A DNA stretch of 64,000 bases, taken from contig CM066739.1 of the NCBI GenBank assembly GCA_033961575.1, positions 68,200,559-68,264,558 of the forward strand, written 5' to 3'. Shown piece after piece: positions 46,950-64,000 of the stretch. This stretch comes from Aselliscus stoliczkanus. Taxonomy: Eukaryota > Chordata > Mammalia > Chiroptera > Hipposideridae. Below the pieces are notes generated by a model, which was not told the DNA's origin, did no database searches, and saw only the letters and a program-made list of their open reading frames with translations. The position numbers and the translations under genes were made by a program. The stretch's first letter is position 1. Every line of letters begins with the position of its first letter.

Positions 46950-47900
46950 ACTTTTTATCTGGCTTTCAGCAGTTTGACTTCAGCATGGACTTTGCTGTAT
47001 TTATCTTACTTGGTATTCATTTAGCATTTTGTACCTGCAAATTTCTGTCTTTCATCAAATTTGGGAAAATATTTTATTCAACTCTTTTTTCCTGCTTCAT
47101 TCTCTGTCTGGCTGTTCTATTTATAAATATGTTGGATTGTTTGATATCATGTTGTAGGTCTCTGAGGCTCTGTTCATTTTTTAAAAATCATCTTTCTTTG
47201 TTTTTCACCTAGGATGATTTCTATTGTTCTACCTTCAAGTTAACTTTTTCCCCCGCTGCAATTTGACTGTTAAATCCACGCAGTGAAATTTTTTATTTCT
47301 GAAATTTTAATTTTCAGTTCCAGGATTTCCATTTGGTTCTTTTTTCTTTTTCTCTGCTGAGACTTTCTGTTTGACTCCTGAGATTTTCATTCACTGAAAA
47401 CAAGTTTTATTTTGCTTCATGGAGGAGCATTTTAACAGTTACTTTCAAATCCTCATCTGTCAGTTCCAACATCTGATTCATCTCAGGGTTGGACTCTAGA
47501 AAATGTGATTCATTTTCTTGATTTTCATATGTCAGTAATTTTGATTCATGTCTTGGTCCTTTTGAATGATAAGTTGGGGAGGTTTTGGAGTCTATTATTT
47601 TTCCATGATGAGTGTTATTTCCTTTTACAAGTAGGTAATTTTCTTGGCTGGATTTGAACTGCAAACTCTTTCTTAGGGCACAGCACTGGTCTCAGTTCAG
47701 ATCTTTTGTTGTTAACTGAACTGCTAGAATTCTGTTTCTAGTGGTTCAGGACCTGTCAGAGATGTGAGCTGACAGTTTGGGAAATACCCTCTCTGGAGCC
47801 TTCCCTTCTGGAATTCCCTAATGTCTTAAGCATTCAAAGTTTCCTGGCTTCGCTTTTCTGGTTCCCCCAGATAAGTACAATGGAGAGATTTTCCATATGC
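46950..47900 (-). mobile_element. Ancient LINE (L1M/HAL1-like), decayed
   Basis: 'cagttccaggatttccattt' plus 'ggttctttt', 'aatcctcatctgtcagttcc' and 'ttggactctagaaaatgtg' are typical of ancient L1/HAL1 5' parts in antisense. A similar block lies at 59050-59660. The family is uncertain. Confidence 0.5.
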
Positions 47901-48184
47901 ACCCCTGCTGCTGCTGAGCCTGCCTCCTGAACTGCACTGAGTTTCCAGCTAAATGCCAAGGAAAGGGGGAATTTTCTCCAGTAGTTCCTCATCTGCCCTC
48001 TTCAGAGCAAGCTGCCCCTCCTACCAGAGTCAGCCTGCTTCTGTTCGCATTCAGTATATTCTGGTAGTTGCTTTTTGTATAATGTCCAAGTTTTATAGAT
48101 GTTTTCTACTGGGGGATAGTCCAGGAGGGTCTTTGTCATATTTGGAAGCAGATGTTCCATCTCTGTCTGGGACTTTGAATGCAT

Positions 48185-48480
48185 TTCTTGCCTTGCCTCA
48201 TGCAGTAGCCTCCTAACCACTCCCTGCTTCTACCTTTGCCCCCTAAGGTCTAGTCTCAGCAATCAGCCAGAGAGATGCCTTTAAAACCCAACAGAACTTC
48301 CAGTGTCTCTCCATTTCACTCACAGCAAACCCCAAAACGCTTACAGTGCCTTCCTCTGCCTGCCTGATACTCCTGAGCCTTGGCTTCCTGGCCCCACGTG
48401 CATGCCGGTTTGCATCCCACTTGTCTGACCACTCCAACGATTTCTGTGTCCTCTTGCTCCTGAAAGGTGGATCTACCCCA
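48185..48480 (+). repeat. L2 LINE internal fragment
   Basis: 'gcagtagcctcctaaccact', 'ccctgcttctacctttgccc', 'atcagccagagagatgcct' and 'tccatttcactcacagc' match the L2 segment upstream of its 3' UTR. Confidence 0.65.
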
Positions 48481-48936
48481 ACATTACGGTTCCTGGCCGC
48501 CTGGTCTTGCTTCTTTTAACTTTCTCCTACAGAGATCTGTCTCGTCCACTTCCACACTTTAAGATTACATGACAGGAAACTGAATGAGACTTTTCCTGTT
48601 CCCAGGAATTGGAGACCCTGGACCCAAGGCTGCACGCAAAAAAAGGCCTTAAGGATTCTGTCCGTTCTCAAGAGAGCTGCAAACCAGCCGTGATGTCAAG
48701 CGTGAAGGGCGCCTGGGCTCAGGGCCGCGAACCTTCTTCACTCGCGTTTCTGCCCAGATTGGAATACACGCACAGCGAAGCTCGAGCGCGTCCGTGCAGG
48801 TTGCTGCAACGGCGTGGGTCCGAGGGACGGGCGGACGGACCTCGGCCCCGCCCACGCGGACGCGGCGGGAGGCGGAACCCAGGCGCGCGCCCCCTGCTTC
48901 CGGCCGGGCGCGGGGCGCGGTGCACCACGGGCCGGC

Positions 48937-63307
<14,371 letters not shown>

Positions 63308-63600
63308 CACCTACACTGCCTGATGCTTTCTTTATTCGTACAAGACTGGATTTGAGACCCATCAACGTGCTTATTCTTCTATCACAGAGATAGTCAGGGT
63401 GGACATAGCTGGTCCCATTCCATAAGTTTTTTTCTAAAGAATATAACTTTCTTTGGAAGAATGTTTTTGTTGTTCAAAAGTATAGGGTAGTTGCGCTAGA
63501 ACTTTCTTATCTGGAGACCGTTTAATTACCGTTGTGTACAGGTTTATGCCTAGGCCGTGTTAAGGGGAGTGAAATAAACATCTCTTTTGTCATCTGCACT
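63308..63600 (+). other. TSEN15: TSEN15 3' UTR (likely)
   Basis: Follows the stop codon. A canonical AATAAA at 63573-63578 with T/GT-rich sequence after it would place cleavage near 63590-63605. A longer UTR using later signals is possible. Confidence 0.5.
63573..63578 (+). terminator. AATAAA polyadenylation signal
   Basis: The first canonical hexamer after the TSEN15 stop, 266 bp downstream, followed by 'tctcttttgtcatctg'. Confidence 0.5.
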
Positions 63601-63604
63601 TAGA

Positions 63605-63935
63605 GCTGCCTCACTGCTCGTTGCTGCCCCTGCTAGCTCGTCGTTGAGACTGCTACCTCTGTCCCTTACTCAGCCCCCCTCAGTGCCTTTGGCCACATCA
63701 ACTAGCCTGGAGTGGCCTTCCGTGTACATCTGGTCACCTGGAGAGCTTACTTCAGCCTGTGTTTTATGTCTCCAGTAGAAAGTTCAAAAAAAAAAAAATT
63801 CTTCCAATTGTTTTTAATGTTGCAATCATTGTGACTTCCCTCTTGGTTAACTTTAAATCAAAACTAAAAAGATGCCCTTCCAGGGGGTAAGCTCAAGTGT
63901 CTAGATTAATAGGGACCAGAGAAGTGCTACCCATA
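63605..63935 (+). other. Downstream flank or extended 3' UTR
   Basis: No repeat recognised. An A-run of 12-13 at 63787-63799. A 63-codon frame here has low-complexity Ser/Leu content and no family resemblance. Confidence 0.3.
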
Positions 63936-63939
63936 GGAG

Positions 63940-64000
63940 TTCTGCGGCTGCTCTCCCTTCTGTTGCCACCACTCTTACCATGTCGTCAGCGGCCAGGGAA
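63940..64000 (+). pseudogene. Possible start of a processed SMAP/C11orf58 pseudogene
   Basis: The last bases read as a 5' UTR-like 'ccaccactcttacc', then ATG with codons for MSSAARE before the window ends. This resembles the start of small acidic protein (human C11orf58), which as far as I recall begins MSAARES. In human it is not a neighbour of TSEN15, so a retrocopy would be the likely explanation. Only seven codons are visible. Confidence 0.3.

Overview
The window is nuclear DNA from a placental mammal. The evidence is two genes with spliced, CpG-island-associated first exons, typical GT-AG introns, and interspersed repeats of all the usual mammalian classes (L1, L2, MIR, MER5-type hAT, Tc1/mariner-type elements, a MaLR LTR). 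The youngest repeats are tRNA-derived SINEs with a head beginning GGGCCGGCCGAGTGG and, in the long form, a tail rich in TGTTCCCC and AATAAAATC. I know that style from bats of the horseshoe/leaf-nosed group (Rhinolophoidea), so a bat is my best guess. The species is an inference.

Two protein-coding genes are present, head to head. On the minus strand the first coding exon of COLGALT2 (procollagen galactosyltransferase 2) lies at 39622-39881. Everything from 39621 down to base 1 appears to be its first intron, with later exons off the left edge. On the plus strand the complete five-exon coding region of TSEN15 (tRNA-splicing endonuclease subunit 15) runs from 48937 to 63307 and joins into one frame of 167 codons plus stop. 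The 9.1 kb between the two start codons matches the neighbourhood I recall from human chromosome 1q25, COLGALT2 (-) beside TSEN15 (+). The two products work separately: collagen glycosylation in the ER, and pre-tRNA splicing in the nucleus.

Layout: 1-39621, COLGALT2 intron 1, with many repeats. These include a long composite SINE (4345-4741), a polypyrimidine minisatellite (5230-5520), a 5'-truncated L1 carrying a nested SINE (20021-22102), and a very regular 33-bp minisatellite (32988-33515). 39130-40090, CpG island and COLGALT2 exon 1. 40100-48750, intergenic, with a telomere-like (CCCTAA)n tract, a SINE and old L1s. 48770-49200, TSEN15 CpG island and exon 1. 49060-63286, TSEN15 introns, including a decayed duplicate of exon 3 (53021-53141) and a MaLR LTR. 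63308-64000, 3' UTR and flank. The last ~60 bases may be the start of a processed pseudogene.

I saw no CRISPR array, operon, intact viral genome or other unusual multi-gene system. The most noteworthy items are the exon 3 relic, the 33-bp minisatellite that stays open in frame, the composite SINE and the nested retroposon.
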